From positions 946,278-1,010,277 of the forward strand of contig KN832565.1 in the NCBI GenBank assembly GCA_000827205.1: 64,000 nucleotides of DNA. Reading direction: 5' to 3'. This stretch comes from Plicaturopsis crispa FD-325 SS-3 (Eukaryota; Basidiomycota; Agaricomycetes; Amylocorticiales; Amylocorticiaceae). Under the pieces are notes generated by a model. That model worked only from the letters and a program-made list of their open reading frames with translations, ran no database searches and was not told the DNA's origin. Positions 35,365-48,562 of this stretch are shown piece by piece (within the stretch, counting starts at the first letter, position 1; each line of letters starts with the position of its first letter). The translations under genes and the position numbers were made by a program.

Positions 35365-36191
35365 TTATGCCTTGGACAACTTTACATGCTTCTCGTCGAT
35401 TTCTGAGTTCGCTCTGAGAGGGACGCCAATGGCCTCGTGTTTTTCGGGCGTCAAGCCCTTGATCAACTCGCGGTGAGCCTGCACATCAAGGGAGGGTCAG
35501 TATCTCAAAGCGAAAGAAAGCGACTGCAAGCATGAATACATACCTCAACAGATGTCCAGCCCACAACAAATATCAACGTGTCATCCTTCTCCACCGACGG
35601 GCCATACGCCGCCCCTCGCACTCCCGGCGTCTCCTCACTACTAATCTTCGCGAGGATCCCGTCCACGACGTCCTTCGACCCGCCCGCCTTGACGGTGAAG
35701 ACGGATAGTTCCGTCGCGGGAGCGGAGAGCGCCGCGGTGGGGTCGGCGGTGAAGTTGGCGTGGATGATGGAGTGCGGGCCTGTGATTGTGGGCTTGAAGA
35801 GCTCGAAGAGGGACGCGTAGACGGCGGGGGAGTCGATTAGCGCTTGGTGGTTCTCGAATGCCTCCCATACTGCGACCGTGCAAGGTAGATTTATGATATT
35901 GATATTGCGGCGATCAGCATTGAGTGGCAGCTTGGTTGTTGATGAATGATATTTTACTTACCGACAAACAGGTATCCGACGGCGGGGTCTTCAACCTGAA
36001 CGCCGTGATAGAAACTGTAGCAGCCCTTTAGGTTTGACTACACAGCGCAATTGAACGTGTAGATGAGGATGGGAGACTCACCTGATTAAACCGGCTTCCT
36101 TGCTCAACGCGTCTGCGAATGGCTTCATTATCGACTAATCTGCACGATACGCCTCAGACGTCGGGAACGTGCAGATTTCAGTGACTGTCAT
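35365..36191 (-). pseudogene. A/B-barrel (ABM/EthD-like) protein, paralogue 1, nonsense at codon 19
   Basis: ATG 36189-36191 begins MTVTEICTFPTSEAYRAD and then meets TAG at 36135-36137. The paralogue at 38666-39443 has CAG (Gln) at the same codon, so a C-to-T change explains it. After the stop the frame stays open through four exons: SFYHGVQVEDPAVGY, VVWEAFENHQALIDSP, HSIIHANFTADPTAAL and FVVGWTSVE. A Met three codons after the stop (codon 22) could start a protein lacking the first beta strand, so it may be a pseudogene or an N-terminally shortened gene. The family forms dimeric alpha/beta barrels; function unknown. Confidence 0.7.
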
Positions 36192-36737
36192 GGTGCCAGC
36201 TGTTGAAGTGTTGGATGAAGAGAATGCTAGGGGGGTTGTCGGGGAACCAGTGGTTTGCTCAACGACATCGTTGCGGATATGGTTTATATGGTATAATCTG
36301 TTTCAAGGAGTCGGTCAGCTAGGATCAGTGTTTTGGTAGACCATGGGAAAAGATATGGACCATGGAGAAGAAGGTGTCGTCGTTGGCGAGTAAATAATGA
36401 AAGTGTGCATACTGCTTGAACTATCATGAGTTGCCGCTCCCGGAGATCGAGCGTATCGTAAACGTCAACGACCTTCGTCAAGGGCTGCCTGGGTCAGGCG
36501 GTCGAGGGATGTAGGCTGCAGGTCAACGCGGAAGCGTAGTTGACGAATCGTGATTTCGCAGAGAGAAATGCTCAAAAGTTCGCAGGCATGCCAAAACGAA
36601 CTCGAATACTTCAGCCACAGCAATCTATATGACTCGACACTCACGAGGACGACGAGTTTGCAGGAATGCAGTCGATAGGTTGGTATAGATAATACAGAGT
36701 GCTACAATACAACAGCAAAAATCGAGTGGAAACAGAT
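36192..36737. other. Intergenic region, no gene seen
   Basis: 546 bp between the start of the A/B-barrel paralogue and the end of H2B. Only short random frames occur. It should contain the upstream region of the broken paralogue and the H2B 3' end. Confidence 0.5.
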
Positions 36738-37345
36738 CTACTTCGCACCCGCACTCGAGAACTGTCGACATGATTAGCATGGATTGCAAGACTTAGGAGC
36801 GAGGACGTACTTTGGTGACAGACTTGGTGCCCTCGGAGATGGCATGCTTCGCGAGCTCTCCCGGTAGAATAAGGCGTACAGATGTTTGGATCTCGCGGGA
36901 CGAGATGGTGGACTTTTTCGAGTATGCGGCGAGTTCTGAGGAAGGACGTCAGACACGGTGAGGACAGAGTACTTGGGTTAACGTACTAGATGCTTCGCCT
37001 GCAATACGCTCAAAGATGTCGTTGACGAAGGAGTTGAGAATGGCCATGGCCTTGTTCGAGATACCCGTGTCAGGGTGGACCTGCTTCAGGACTGCATAAG
37101 CGTTGTATGTTAGCACCGCCGCTGGACCTTGCGATTAGAGAGGGCTCACCCTTGTAGATGTACGAGGAGTAGGTCTCCTTGCGAGTCTTCTTGCGCTTCT
37201 TCTTTTCGCCGTCAGCAGGCGCCGATGTTTTCTTCGCACCGCTGGTCTTTTTCGCAGCCTTGTCGGTCGTCTTTGCGGGCGACTTGGAGGCAGCGGTAGT
37301 GGAAGGGGCTTTGCCGCCGGTGGTCGATGCAGGTTTAGGGGCCAT
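36738..37345 (-). CDS. Histone H2B
   Basis: ATG 37343-37345. The basic N-terminal tail reads [17 protein letters not shown] and continues through Lys/Ala-rich sequence. The histone fold starts [19 protein letters not shown] and continues [33 protein letters not shown] and [19 protein letters not shown]. The conserved ubiquitination segment ends EGTKSVTK and the protein finishes SSAGAK. Three short introns interrupt it. It is divergent from H2A, sharing a 258-bp upstream region, the common arrangement for coordinate S-phase expression. Confidence 0.97.
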
Positions 37346-37603
37346 TGCGAAAATAAAGTGAAAAGTCGACGACGACGGTGGTGGTGGTTTGAGAGAGAGC
37401 GAGGCGAGGGTGAGGAGATCGAAGGGCTACTTAGATAATATAAGGCTGTGGCTGTGCTGAATTAACGCGGTTTTCGTTGAACGCAATAAACGCGCGTGCA
37501 CGTGACCATTCGAGTCGTATAAGACGTCGAGCCACTCGGCCTGCGTCTCTTCCTTCCTCCCACATCCATCCCACTCGACCACCACCACCCTTTCAAACTC
37601 AAC
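37346..37603. promoter_or_regulatory. Shared divergent H2B/H2A promoter
   Basis: 258 bp between the two histone start codons. It contains a CACGTG E-box near 37499-37504, TAAC/AACGCG-type steps near 37460-37495, and AT-rich ATAATATAAGG near 37435-37444 that could serve as a TATA-like element. The sites are read by eye and not demonstrated. Confidence 0.6.
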
Positions 37604-38185
<582 letters not shown>

Positions 38186-38665
38186 ATGGGTGGATGTTTT
38201 CTCTGTTGCGCCTTTTTGTGTCTCGTCTGTCACTGTATCGGTCCTGTATTTTGTAAGTTATATTCAGCTTATCTCTCACTGCACATAATCGAGGCGGACA
38301 TGCTTTTCCTCGTTTGCTTTGGCCTGCTTTTGAGTGACTACGATAAGTGTGCGACGCTTGCACTATTATTCAGTATAAATGTTGCTGTGTTTGTTTTCTG
38401 GCGGCCTGTTCCCCGATCTCAGTGCACGGACCTACGCAGACTCAGACCTGATGCCAACCTCGTTTCGTCGGGAGCTCGCGGCTCGTGTACCATCGTCCAC
38501 TTTCCGTTGAGTATCTGCACAGACGCCTTGTCAAGTACTCTTGTAGACCAGGACACCATTTCACAATAGATATATGCCTTGACATTATGTCGAAGATAGA
38601 GATTGTACATGCACGACGAAAGCCGTATGTTTGCCAGATATTCTGGTCAATAACCATATAACCAC

Positions 38666-39443
38666 CTAAACCTTGGTCATCTTCACATGCTTGACATGGA
38701 GGTCTGCCCGCTCCACAAGGGTGCCAAAGTCTTTGAACATCTTGGGAGAGAAGCTCCTGATAAGCGCACTCTGGGCCTGTACATCGACGCGCACGTCAGT
38801 ATCACCATCCCCATAAGCATTAACTGCAGACGTAGATACCTCAACACTCTCCCACCCCACAGCCAACACGATCGCGTCCTCCTTCTCGACGACGGGGCCA
38901 TACGCCGCCCCGAGGACGGTAGGCAGGTCTTTATGACCGATCTTCTGGAGGATCTCGGTCACGGCCTTCTTCGAGCTCCCTTCTCTCACGGTGAGGACGA
39001 CGTATTCGAGCGTCGGGGACGTCAGGGCTGCGGTGGGGTCGGTGTCGAATCGCGCGTGGATGATGGAGGGGGCGCCGCCGAACGAGGGTGTTAGGAGCAT
39101 GAGCGCAGGCCCGAAAGCGGGCGAGGCCGAGAATGCCTGGTGGGCCTCCAGGGACTCCCATACTGCGGTGTGTCGATGAGCGATCGAGCGGCACCGAGGA
39201 CGTGTGATGGCACTGACCGACAAAGCCATACCCTACGCTGGGGTCTTCGATCTCAAGCCCGTGGTAAAAGCTGGGAGATAATTCGGATTTAGTCGACGTC
39301 GGAGGCTACTTACCAGGGGACCCCAAAACTCGCCTGATGAAGCCAGGTACGCTGGCCAACGCACGCGCGAATGGGTGTACGGTCGACTGATCTTGCCGGT
39401 ACGCCTCCGACGCTGGGAAGATGCATATTTCGGTGACCGGCAT
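38666..39443 (-). CDS. A/B-barrel (ABM/EthD-like) protein, paralogue 2, intact
   Basis: ATG 39441-39443 (MPVTEICIFPASEAYRQDQS). About 220 residues over four exons with two repeated ferredoxin-like halves: YHGLEIEDPSVGYGFVVWES and GAAYGPVVEKEDAIVLAVGW. It ends HVKMTKV. It is clearly homologous to the gene at 35365-36191, and the pair brackets the histone genes. The ligand or reaction is unknown; similar domains occur in small monooxygenases and stress proteins. Confidence 0.8.
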
Positions 39444-39891
39444 GGCTTCAGACTTTGAAGTGTATGTAGGGGCTGTAGACGTTGTCGGACGCTGGTGTGT
39501 TGGGGAGTATGTTGACTGATTTCAGGGGGGTCGAATCGATGGTTTGTGAGCGTGCAGTGGTCGCACTTACAAACGTTCCGTTACGCTCCGCGGACGGTAA
39601 TGGACCGCGGCTCGGGCCTGTTGACAGTAGAAGAGAGCCTGCCATGAGGAACCGTATGTTTGTCGCCGTCTTCAGCCATATCCCTCTCGAATTGAAGGGT
39701 GCTTTGATGCTCTTGCAAGTATACGGTGCAGTTTTGCTGTATAGACGAGAAATACAGAAGAAGGACATGTCCGGCGCGTCCTTGAGCAAAGGACTCGACG
39801 AAGGTCTAGGCCAGTTAGTCGCGCCAAACAAAGCCAAACTGCCGCCTCGAAAATACTTGACGAAATTTCGCTCCAGCCGGAACGCGTCAAG
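39444..39891. promoter_or_regulatory. Divergent intergenic region between A/B-barrel paralogue 2 and mL38
   Basis: 448 bp between two divergent start codons. A 162-codon plus-strand frame crosses it but has no recognisable content and overlaps the mL38 start in another frame, so I treat it as chance. Confidence 0.5.
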
Positions 39892-41417
39892 ATGCTTCAA
39901 CTACGCTCTCTCCGGTCGGCAAGCACTGCTCGTCGATTCCTCGCTAGGTCGAATGCGACGCTCAGCGTAGAAGCGACGCCAGAAAGTGCACCCCCGCCAT
40001 TAGCGTCCGACAAGCCCGTGCCACCGCATCTACAGTTGCAGCCGCAGACCGAGTCGACACCACTACGCAGGGTGAAGAAACTGAAGCACCCAACTAAGAG
40101 ACCACCCATCTCTCTGGACCGTCCGCGCGAGTGGAACCGCCCCATCCCAGTCGGCGTCATCCCGGCGTATGATCTCGCGCTGGAGTACCTGAAGCGCGAC
40201 GCTGACGCGCTCAGGGCGGAGCTTGAGCAGGTTCGCGCGCAGGCGGCGAAGGCGGAGGGGGAGGAGGCTGAGCAGCTGCTGGAGAAGGCGCGGATATTGG
40301 AGGTGCAGAGCGAGATTAATCTGCCTGATGTGAGGTGGAAGACTGCGAACGGCATGGGTGAGTTGCGAGATTCGCGTTGACGGAATGGGGTGCTGAAGGT
40401 ACACATTGTATAGCCGACCTTTCCAAGCCTGTATACAGGCACTTGGTTGAGCAGCGTTGGCGGTCCGAGGGCGCTCTCGATTTGCTTGTGCGTATTTACA
40501 TCGTATCTCTCATTTATACACGACTAACGCCTAGGCTAGATGGAGCGTATTTACCAAATGAACGTTGTCCCCGACGTTCTGCCCGAGTTGCACCCTTCCT
40601 TCGACTTGCGTATAAACTTCCCCGAAGGTGTTGCGCCTGGCCAATATGTAAAATCGTCTGCTTGGAAACCCGTCGAGCCTGGTGTATATCTGCTTCCGCA
40701 ACAGGTCTGTCTAATTTCTTGAATCTACACGTCTTTCGAGGCTAAACACAGTGCAGACTCGGCATAGCCCCCGTTTATTCACAACGGTGTTCCACACGGA
40801 TACGCGGTTATATACGCTGCTCATGGTTGATCCTGGTGCGTCTATAGTCTGCGTAATATGCACAGTGTCTCAATGTCTTCGCATGCAGACTTCCCCGACG
40901 AGGAAGTGCAGGGTTTCCAAAATTTCCTCCACTGGATGCAGTATGTGTTGTTTAGCAATATACCCAATCCAGCTAACTAACCATATCACAGACCCAACAT
41001 CCCGCTCTCCTCGTCCTCCTCGGCTATCCCGTCGTCCATATTCACGCACACGCCTTACATACCGCCACACCCCCAACGCGGCACTAAGTACCACCGCTAC
41101 GTGCTCCTCCTCCTGCCGCAGTCGTCCGAGATCACCGTCCCGCGCCTCGTGCGCGGAGAACGCCTCCGGTTCGACGTGCGCGGGTTCATGGAGAAGTACG
41201 GCTTGGACGGTGCGAAGGGCGGCGGTGCGCACATGTGGAGAGAGGTGTGGGACGAGGACGTGTCCAAGATTTACTCGGATATACTCAGTACGTTCTATTT
41301 ATTATTCTTGCGGAAGGTGCGGGGGGCTGATTGTGCGCTATTGCAGAGGCGGAGGAACCCAGGTATGGCCAGATCCCGAGGCGCGTGGAGTATCAGAGAC
41401 CGAAAAAGTACATTTGA
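39892..41417 (+). CDS. Mitochondrial large ribosomal subunit protein mL38 (MRPL35), PEBP-like fold
   Basis: ATG 39892 (MLQLRSLRSASTARRFLARS) gives an Arg/Ser-rich mitochondrial targeting sequence. The next region contains REWNRPIPVGVIPAYDLALE and a helix LRAELEQVRAQAAKAEGEEA. The C-terminal PEBP-like domain includes FTTVFHTDTRLYTLLMVDPD, FLHWMQPNIPL, KYHRYVLLLLPQ and RGERLRFDVRGFMEKYGL. It ends RRVEYQRPKKYI with TGA 41415-41417. The order and sequence fit fungal mL38. About seven exons. Confidence 0.88.
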
Positions 41418-42210
41418 GGTTGTGGGTAGAGGTCGCGTCCCGTCGTAATCAAGTTTTGGTCTCAATGACTACTTACCATCTCCATATATTTTATCCAAGC
41501 GAATCTCATCCGTCACCTGCGGCATGTTTGCCGTTGAATGATCCACGCACAGCGCACAAGTCATAACCGTCTGCCGCCTGACGTACCTGTCGCGTATGCT
41601 TACACGGTATCCCCTTCCTCAATCTTCTCGTGTTGTTGGGATATCTAATATTTAGTAGTTGTACTCCGTCCCGACGCGATAGTGGGCCCCGGCTGCCTCA
41701 AGCCGCACCTCGAGGTGAGGCCTATTTATCATTGTCCTGCGTGCGTTGCCTCTCACACATATTTGACACAAGCGCGTCTCCTCACCGACGCCCTTGCCCT
41801 ATATCTCAACGACGGTAAGTGTATTTGCTTCAATGTCCGGGGTATCCAGGTGCTAGCAAGGGTGCATATACCCCGCCCAACAGCGCTAGCCTGAGGAAAC
41901 AGAGAACTCAGAACACAGACCCGTGAAGGCCGGAAATTACCATGTTTAGTCAAGATTCTGTCAACATAAGCCACGTTTTGTCCGTTACCACCACAAACGG
42001 AGGCAATTTTTGGATACCACCGGTATCGGCGTCGTGATTATCCGAAACCATGGCCTCGTGTGGGGAAACGCGAAATTGTACATGATCTGTCTGCAGTCAG
42101 AATCAGAAACTGTTCGAGCAGCTGAGCGTATTATATATACTGACCATCCTTGTCTGCCTAGGGCGTTTCCCATCTCTCCTTACCCCCTACGCCAGCGCTA
42201 CCTACCGACA
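41418..42210. other. Intergenic region, no confident gene
   Basis: 793 bp between the mL38 stop and the thiolase ATG. Several short plus-strand frames exist; one near 42010-42130 reads GIGVVIIRNHGLVWGNAK, faintly like a class II aldolase segment, but nothing connected to it was found. Confidence 0.4.
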
Positions 42211-44217
42211 ATGTCTCCTAAAGGCCGACGCACTTTCATCATTGGAGGCGGTTGTACCGCCTTCACGAAGCCGAGGGGCCAGAGAAACACAGACGACGTG
42301 AGTGGTGTCGCAGGAATGTCGAGTATGAATTTGAATATTAAGCGCTGGTCTGCAGATGGGTCTTGAGGCTGCCACGAAGGCCCTCCTTGACGCTGGTAGG
42401 TCTTGGCATGCTATACGTGCACATGCGCTATCTGCTGACCGTGCTACAGGTATCACATACGACGCCGTCGAGATAGCATATGTAGGCTATGTCTTTGGAG
42501 ACTCCGCTTGCGGCCAAGTAAGCCTGCTGTATTCGTACGTGAATACATTAGTTGACCGATTCGTCCGGCCGTTAGCGCGCGCTTTACAACCTGGGCATGA
42601 CCGGTATCCCCATCACCAATGTAAACAACAACTGCTCGACTGGGAGCACCGCCTTGTTCTCGGCGAACAACATGGTGAAGGGCGGTCTGGTCGAGTGCGC
42701 GATGGCACTAGGGTTTGAGCGGATGAAGTCGGGCAGCTTGGGTGCAGGGTTCGGCGACAGGGAGTCGCCCATGCAGCCGTTTAATGACCTCACGGATACG
42801 GTTGAGGCGCCTCTAAGCAGTGGGGCAAATCACGGTCCGGGGGCACCCAGGATGTTCGCCAATGGCGCACAAGAGGTAAGCGCAGGCTGCACATATTTGG
42901 AATATCAATATATTGAATGAGGTCTGCAGTACTTTGACAAGTATGGCGGCGATATCACGCATCTCGCAAAGATAGGTAATGTTTCTCGTCTTATATCTCT
43001 ACGAGTCCAGATCTGAGTCGGGTCTCCTCCACAGCTTCTAAAAACCACAAGCACTCGCTCAACAACCCTTACTCGCAATTCCGCGCGGGCTACTCCGAGG
43101 AGGAGGTCCTGAAGGGGCAGAAAATCAACAAGCAACTGACAAAATTCATGTGCAGTCCCACCTCTGTAACCATGTTTTGCCTCCTCCTGCCATATCACTG
43201 CTCACATTTGGCATAGGATGGTGCCGCGTGCTGCATCGTCGCCTCGGAAGACTTCGTGCACGCCCACGGACTGGAAAACCAGGCCATCGAGATCGTTTCG
43301 CAGGGGCTCTGGACAGATGAGCCGGCGACGTTCGAGAGCCGCAGCGCGATGGAGGTCGTTGGGTACAGCATGTCGAAACACTGCGCGGACCAGGTCTTCA
43401 GGGACGCCGGCTTTGCTGAGGGCGAGGGACGCGATCTCGTTGGCGTCGTAGAGCTTCACGACTGTTTTGCGGCGAATGAGCTGCTCATGTACCCCGCACT
43501 CGGTCTGTGTTCTATTGAGGATGCACCCAAGTTCGTGGAGCGTGGCGACAACACTGTGAGCAATCCGTACATCTACAAAGTAGAGCTGCACTGATATGAT
43601 ATCCTTGCAGTACGGTGGCAAATATGTGGTGAACCCTAGTGGAGGTTTGGAAGCCAAAGGCCATCCACTGGGCGCGACTGGCCTTGGCATGCACTTCTAC
43701 ATTGCCAGTACGTGTTTTCGCTTCTAGTATTTATTCAATTCCCTGGCTCATGTTTGCGATGCGTCTAGTGCAACTACGGAACTGTTGGTAACATCCTCAC
43801 AAACATGAATATTCCTACTGACGCGAAATACGTAGGTGCTGGTCCAATGCAGGCTCCTGGGCTATTCGACATTCCCGACAAGCGCGGGAAGTTCGGCCTC
43901 GTTCACAATATCGGTGAGTCATCTCCTCGTCGCACACATAGCGACCGTTGCTGAAAATTTTGCGTCTGTCGAAAGGTCTCGGTGGCGCCGTAGTAGTCAG
44001 TCTCCTACGCCGACCCGAGTTCTACCAGCCCGGTGGTGTGGACGGCAATGCACGGTGCGTAATGTTCCTGGCTCCTGCACATATGTGACGTATCTGACCT
44101 TGGTGCAGAGTGGGATATGACCATGCATACCAATGCCGGCCCATCACTCGTGCGGATGTGGACAAGGTCAAGTCGACACGCTCCTCTCCGTATATTCTGG
44201 AACGGGCCAAGCTCTGA
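42211..44217 (+). CDS. SCPx-type thiolase (peroxisomal)
   Basis: ATG 42211 ([20 protein letters not shown]). The thiolase fold is clear: nucleophile Cys in [47 protein letters not shown] and the catalytic His loop [19 protein letters not shown]. The C-terminal part contains [20 protein letters not shown] and [15 protein letters not shown]. The last residues are AKL before TGA 44215-44217, a peroxisomal targeting signal type 1. About ten exons. This is the thiolase half of sterol carrier protein X without an attached SCP2 domain; it likely acts in beta-oxidation of branched or sterol side-chain acyl-CoAs. Confidence 0.92.
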
Positions 44218-44452
44218 GTGATTCCACGCCCGTTACACTTCTATGTAGTACTTACCGGATTGTGGGATGTATGAGTATCTGTGGATGTGTATGCCAGTCC
44301 TCGTATTTTCTTTCAACGCTTACGGTCGCAACGAATCACAAAGTTGGACAAGAAAGTGCTCGCGCGCATGAGACGTTCACTATGAAGCCCCTCAGATTAA
44401 TGGTCCTCTTTGGTTATAATCTCGCATAGTTCTAGGGCGTCAGGTTAGGCTG

Positions 44453-45154
44453 ATGGTGCCATACTGTAACCTAGGTAGACTCAAGTCTCGCGGCGACCGA
44501 GGGGCGAACGCAAAACTATGTTTTTGTGGGCGCCAATGTCGCGTGGCCGGCAGGCGAAATGAAAACCGATATATGGCTTACGTAACAATGCTCTCTCAGT
44601 TTCCAATGCGTCCAAGTAATTTGCGCACGGTTGAACTTGAGCAAAGGCGGTCGTCGTTTCCTTCGTACCGTTTCCTTGAGGCCGTGTTGCCCCCACAATT
44701 TGCCTACATTTCCCATAACATCCGCCGAAAATCTAGCCTGCAAAAGGACGGACTGGAGCAAGTGCGATCAAGCAAGAAGATTCAAGACCGGATGTCCCAA
44801 CCACAATCCATCGACGAAACAAATTTTGTCGGTCAAGAACTTGCATCGCAATCGCTGCACACCCCTCAAAACCAGACACAACCTCTGCCTGCAGTAGACG
44901 GGAGTGAAGCTAGTTCGAGACGTGAAGATCAAGACCATGGCCGAGTGGCGTCTGAGAGAGACGAGGCACAGGGGCCGTCAAGAACACTTGGAACCATGTC
45001 TCACTCGAGGCGAGTGTACAAAGATCGAACAAAACCAAGTTGCGAGCTAACGATGCTTGGTGAACTCTCCAATAGTCCAGTATGGCCTGCAGGCCCCCCT
45101 CTTTCACGGTCCGGGTCGAGACGGTACGCGCACTTGCCCACACCACAGAGGTGA
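44453..45154 (+). CDS. Unassigned ORF of 233 codons between thiolase and PHD genes
   Basis: An uninterrupted frame from ATG 44453 with hydrophilic, Ser/Arg/Gln-rich sequence (ELEQRRSSFPSYRFLEAVL; PQNQTQPLPAVDGSEASSRR). I recognise no domain, membrane segment or repeat. It is longer than chance frames usually are here, but the composition is unremarkable and other frames also open. It may be a small basidiomycete-specific gene or noise. The rest of the interval 44218-45418 shows nothing else. Confidence 0.25.
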   Translation: MVPYCNLGRLKSRGDRGANAKLCFCGRQCRVAGRRNENRYMAYVTMLSQFPMRPSNLRTVELEQRRSSFPSYRFLEAVLPPQFAYISHNIRRKSSLQKDGLEQVRSSKKIQDRMSQPQSIDETNFVGQELASQSLHTPQNQTQPLPAVDGSEASSRREDQDHGRVASERDEAQGPSRTLGTMSHSRRVYKDRTKPSCELTMLGELSNSPVWPAGPPLSRSGSRRYAHLPTPQR

Positions 45155-45418
45155 GAGAATTCGAATTTCCCTCCGTTTTGCATTGGCACCGTTTGCCGAT
45201 GGTGGGAGGAAGGTGCCGCACGCAGGGTGCCTGCAGTGTCTCGTTCTACAAATCATACAATCAACACCATTATTGACTCTGTTTGCCCCGCAGCCCTGCG
45301 CATACGTCGTATATCGCCGGCGTCCCTCATACCCCCGAATCTCCCATGACACACGGGTAAACCTTGTTTTCAAAATTTCTCGCCACAAAATTGACCTGGC
45401 ATGTTTTCAGGTCGTCGC

Positions 45419-48124
45419 ATGCCACCGCCTCTCTCACCCAAAGGCTTCCTCGTCGCCAACCGTACGTATAAGGCGGTCAAGATCTCTCTACTTTTCTAAC
45501 GAGTACTACAGAGATTCAGCGTCCTTTGCTTCATCATCGATCATGACTCCGGAATCTAGGTAAGGATTCGCCACATCTTTACTGGCTCTTAATAACCCTC
45601 CGCGTAGCCCACTTGCATCTCGCTCATCCCCAACGCCTCATTATGCTAGCGGATCTCGATCCCAGTATGTTATCAAACGAGATCATAACCTGATAGGTAA
45701 CTTACAGTCTTTTGTAGGCTGGGAGCGCGCCCCAACACTACATTTCGCCCAATAGTAGTCCCCGAGTAAGTTCGTCTCATTAGCGGTCAGATTACCCGCT
45801 TATACCAATACGTATAGGTCGCAAATCAATGGGCCGCCAGTCTTAATGTTAGCACCTGCACATCAGATTTCCCCGCCGTTATCTGCAGCGTCGCCGGAAG
45901 CGAGGCCGCAGTCGCGTCTGTCGTCACCTTTCATGGCACGAGTCTCTCTACCCGAGGGAACGCATGTCCCTCCCCATCCGTCGTCGAGCACCGGTCAGGC
46001 AATGCTTGTGGACGAGGGATTCTCTACGCAACCTGCCGCCTCGATATCAACACCGCCCATGTCACCGACGGTACCTATCCCAGACGCGAGCAGCAATCAA
46101 GAAATGCAGCGTATTTCCAAAGAGATATTGGAGAGGGAACGTGCATATGTTGAGGAGATGGAGCGTCGACGGCCTGAATATCTCAAGCGATCGAAGCGAT
46201 CGTTGGACGAAGCTGATCCCTCCGCTCGGGATGTCGCCCAGGAGGAGCGTGATATGGGTTTGCCAGGCGTCGGCATCACCGTGAGCCCACATAAGGGCAG
46301 GCGGCTCAAGTTGTTTCAGGAGACATCTTTCCAAGAGACGTCGGAGGAGAGCTTCGAGGAGAGCCTCATGGCGGGTGGATACGGTCGCTATGTCAGTTCA
46401 CTCGGTTTGCTTCCTGTCCCCTTCGACGGCTGACCTTTTTTACCGTGTAGCGCACGACAGACTGGCTAGAACCGGCGCCGCCGAGCACCCCCGGGCCGTC
46501 GAATCATGCTCCTTCTCCAGAGGTTGAGGCTAAGCCTACGGAGAAGGAGGTGAAGAAACGGAAGCGCCTGGCTGCGTTCCGCGAATCTGCGCTCTCCGCT
46601 CCACCATCGTCTGCCAAGCTGCATCCTGTAGATCTGGAAGGAAAGGGGCGCGTCCTTGTAGATACAACCATCGACGAGCAAATACTTCCTCCCGAATTAT
46701 CGACACCCAAGAAACGCTTGAACAAACGAAGACGCAAGGATTCACAACCTGGATCCATTCAGAAGAGCGGAGCGGAAGGTCACTTGCCCGCAGATACAGA
46801 GGGACCGAACTGGCCCGACGGCGAGTTCCCTTGGGCAGTGCGGCTGGAAGAGCAGGCGGAGTTAGCGAAAGCTGAAGAATTGGAACGGCTTAAGTGGATC
46901 GAAAAGTTTCTGGATCGTGACTCGGACGAAGAGGAGGAGGAAGACACAGACGATGTGCTGCCATCTTTCTCGACTGGTCCTGCGCACACCGAACCCACAC
47001 CGCCCCCAAGGCGTGGTCGAGGGAAGATGGTGCCACTTAGGGTGGACTCTTTGCCATCGCCGATCAGCAATGCACTCCTACGAAGGCGCAGCGCGTTCTT
47101 CCCGAGCGACCCTGCAGACGCACGGGCTGCGCTGCTCTCCAAGAAATCTGTTCGGGCCCTCTCATTTCGAAATTCACAACGGAGGATTAGAAGGGATGAC
47201 TACGACGGCGACAGCGATGAGGAGGTCCTCTGCGTTTGTCACGGACGGGATGACGGGCGCGAGCTAGTGCAATGCGATGGATGTAAGACATGGTACCATC
47301 TACAGTGCATTGGTATCAAGACCATTGCTGATCTGGGCAAGGAGGAGGATCCTTGGTTCTGCGACGCTTGTGAAAGCCGTGCGATGTCGCCATCGTCGAC
47401 TCCAGAGCTCGCCCCGTCCTCGGAGCCAACCTTCGTGCCTACCTACGAAGACCCGTCCGGGAGTGCAGCACGGCGACACGACCCTTTATTTTACCAAGGG
47501 ACATATCAGGATTCGCCCATGCCGTCCTGGTCTGCGTCGCGCGAGCCCCCGAAGACGCCGACTCGCACCGGCGGTGAGCGTGCCCACTTCTCTTCAGGCT
47601 CCTCCATGAACGCAGGCCCGTCTACGCCGCAGAATAGCGCTCAAAGCGTGCGAGTGTATACCACCCCGAGCCAATTCGACGCGTACGGCTCTGACGACTT
47701 TCCATACGACCCAACATCGACGCCGTCTCGTGGCATCAAGTTCGCACCGCCCTTCGCGACTCCCAAGAACAACGCGTGGTCCGCGCGTGCAAGTGGGCTA
47801 TTCCACACGCCTCTGCCAGGAGAACGCGGATCGACGAGTACCGTTCGCACCGATTCGTCGTTCCCTGCGTCAGACGAGCACCATTACCCCTCAGCGTATC
47901 GCACTCCACACGGTTACGACGATAGCCCTATACGACGGATGAAGCCTGACGATAAGGCGAAGCCATTGACTGCTTCACGTCGGCTCCTCGAATCCCCTTT
48001 GACGGCAAGGCTGACTGCCCCACCCTATGCACCACTAGAAGGATCTCCTGTGATGCGTTCGCGTGCAAGCAGGACCAGGGAGGAGCCAAGGGCCCAGTTG
48101 GAAATGGACGCGTCGAGCGACTGA
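45419..48124 (+). CDS. PHD-finger nuclear protein
   Basis: ATG 45419 (MPPPLSPKGFLVAN). Five short N-terminal exons, then two long exons. Long Ser/Pro-rich and probably disordered stretches carry basic patches (KKRLNKRRRKDS, KEVKKRKRLAAFRE) suited to nuclear import. A helical charged segment lies near 46850-46930. A single PHD finger of the Cys4-His-Cys3 kind lies near 47230-47370: VCHGRDDGRELVQCDGC, then TWYHLQCIGI and WFCDACES. The Trp before YHLQC suggests methyl-lysine binding such as H3K4me. The C-terminus has repeated TP/SP motifs. The partner complex is unknown. Confidence 0.82.
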
Positions 48125-48562
48125 GCGCGTCGGATGACATCTGGGCGCGAGACATGAGCAACGATACGATGAAACGAAACCCTCTAAGCAAATAACTTTA
48201 CCTACTAATCTTTCCCTATTCCCTGCGCGACACCCACCCACCCTCCATTTGCCATAGCGGAAGCGCGGACGCGTTTACTTTATCCCTAACATAGCTCTCC
48301 CCCGATATTCTCATTTCTTGTCAATGGCTGTCCATCTTAACGATGCTGTAAACTCCATATCGTCCCTTTAGCTGACTACTTCGTAGAATATATTCCATAC
48401 TTACTGCGTTGTCCGCTGGTTTTATTGAGCGATTGAACACAGCGCGAGATTTTTTCGAAGATGATGGTCGTCGATAGCGGAGGCGCGTCAGGTCACAGAC
48501 TTGTGAGGTCGTGACCGATTTCATCATGGCCGCGCTCAGCACGAAATTTCAGCACCCAGGAC
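48125..48562. other. Intergenic region
   Basis: 438 bp between the PHD-protein stop and the next start. Only short frames; nothing recognised. Confidence 0.4.

Noticed and set aside
39482-39970. 162-codon plus-strand ORF upstream of mL38
   Set aside because: It overlaps the mL38 start in another frame and crosses a divergent promoter; no recognised content.
42010-42160. Segment GIGVVIIRNHGLVWGNAK resembling class II aldolase
   Set aside because: Only one short stretch is similar, with no flanking exons or catalytic histidines found; too weak to call a gene.
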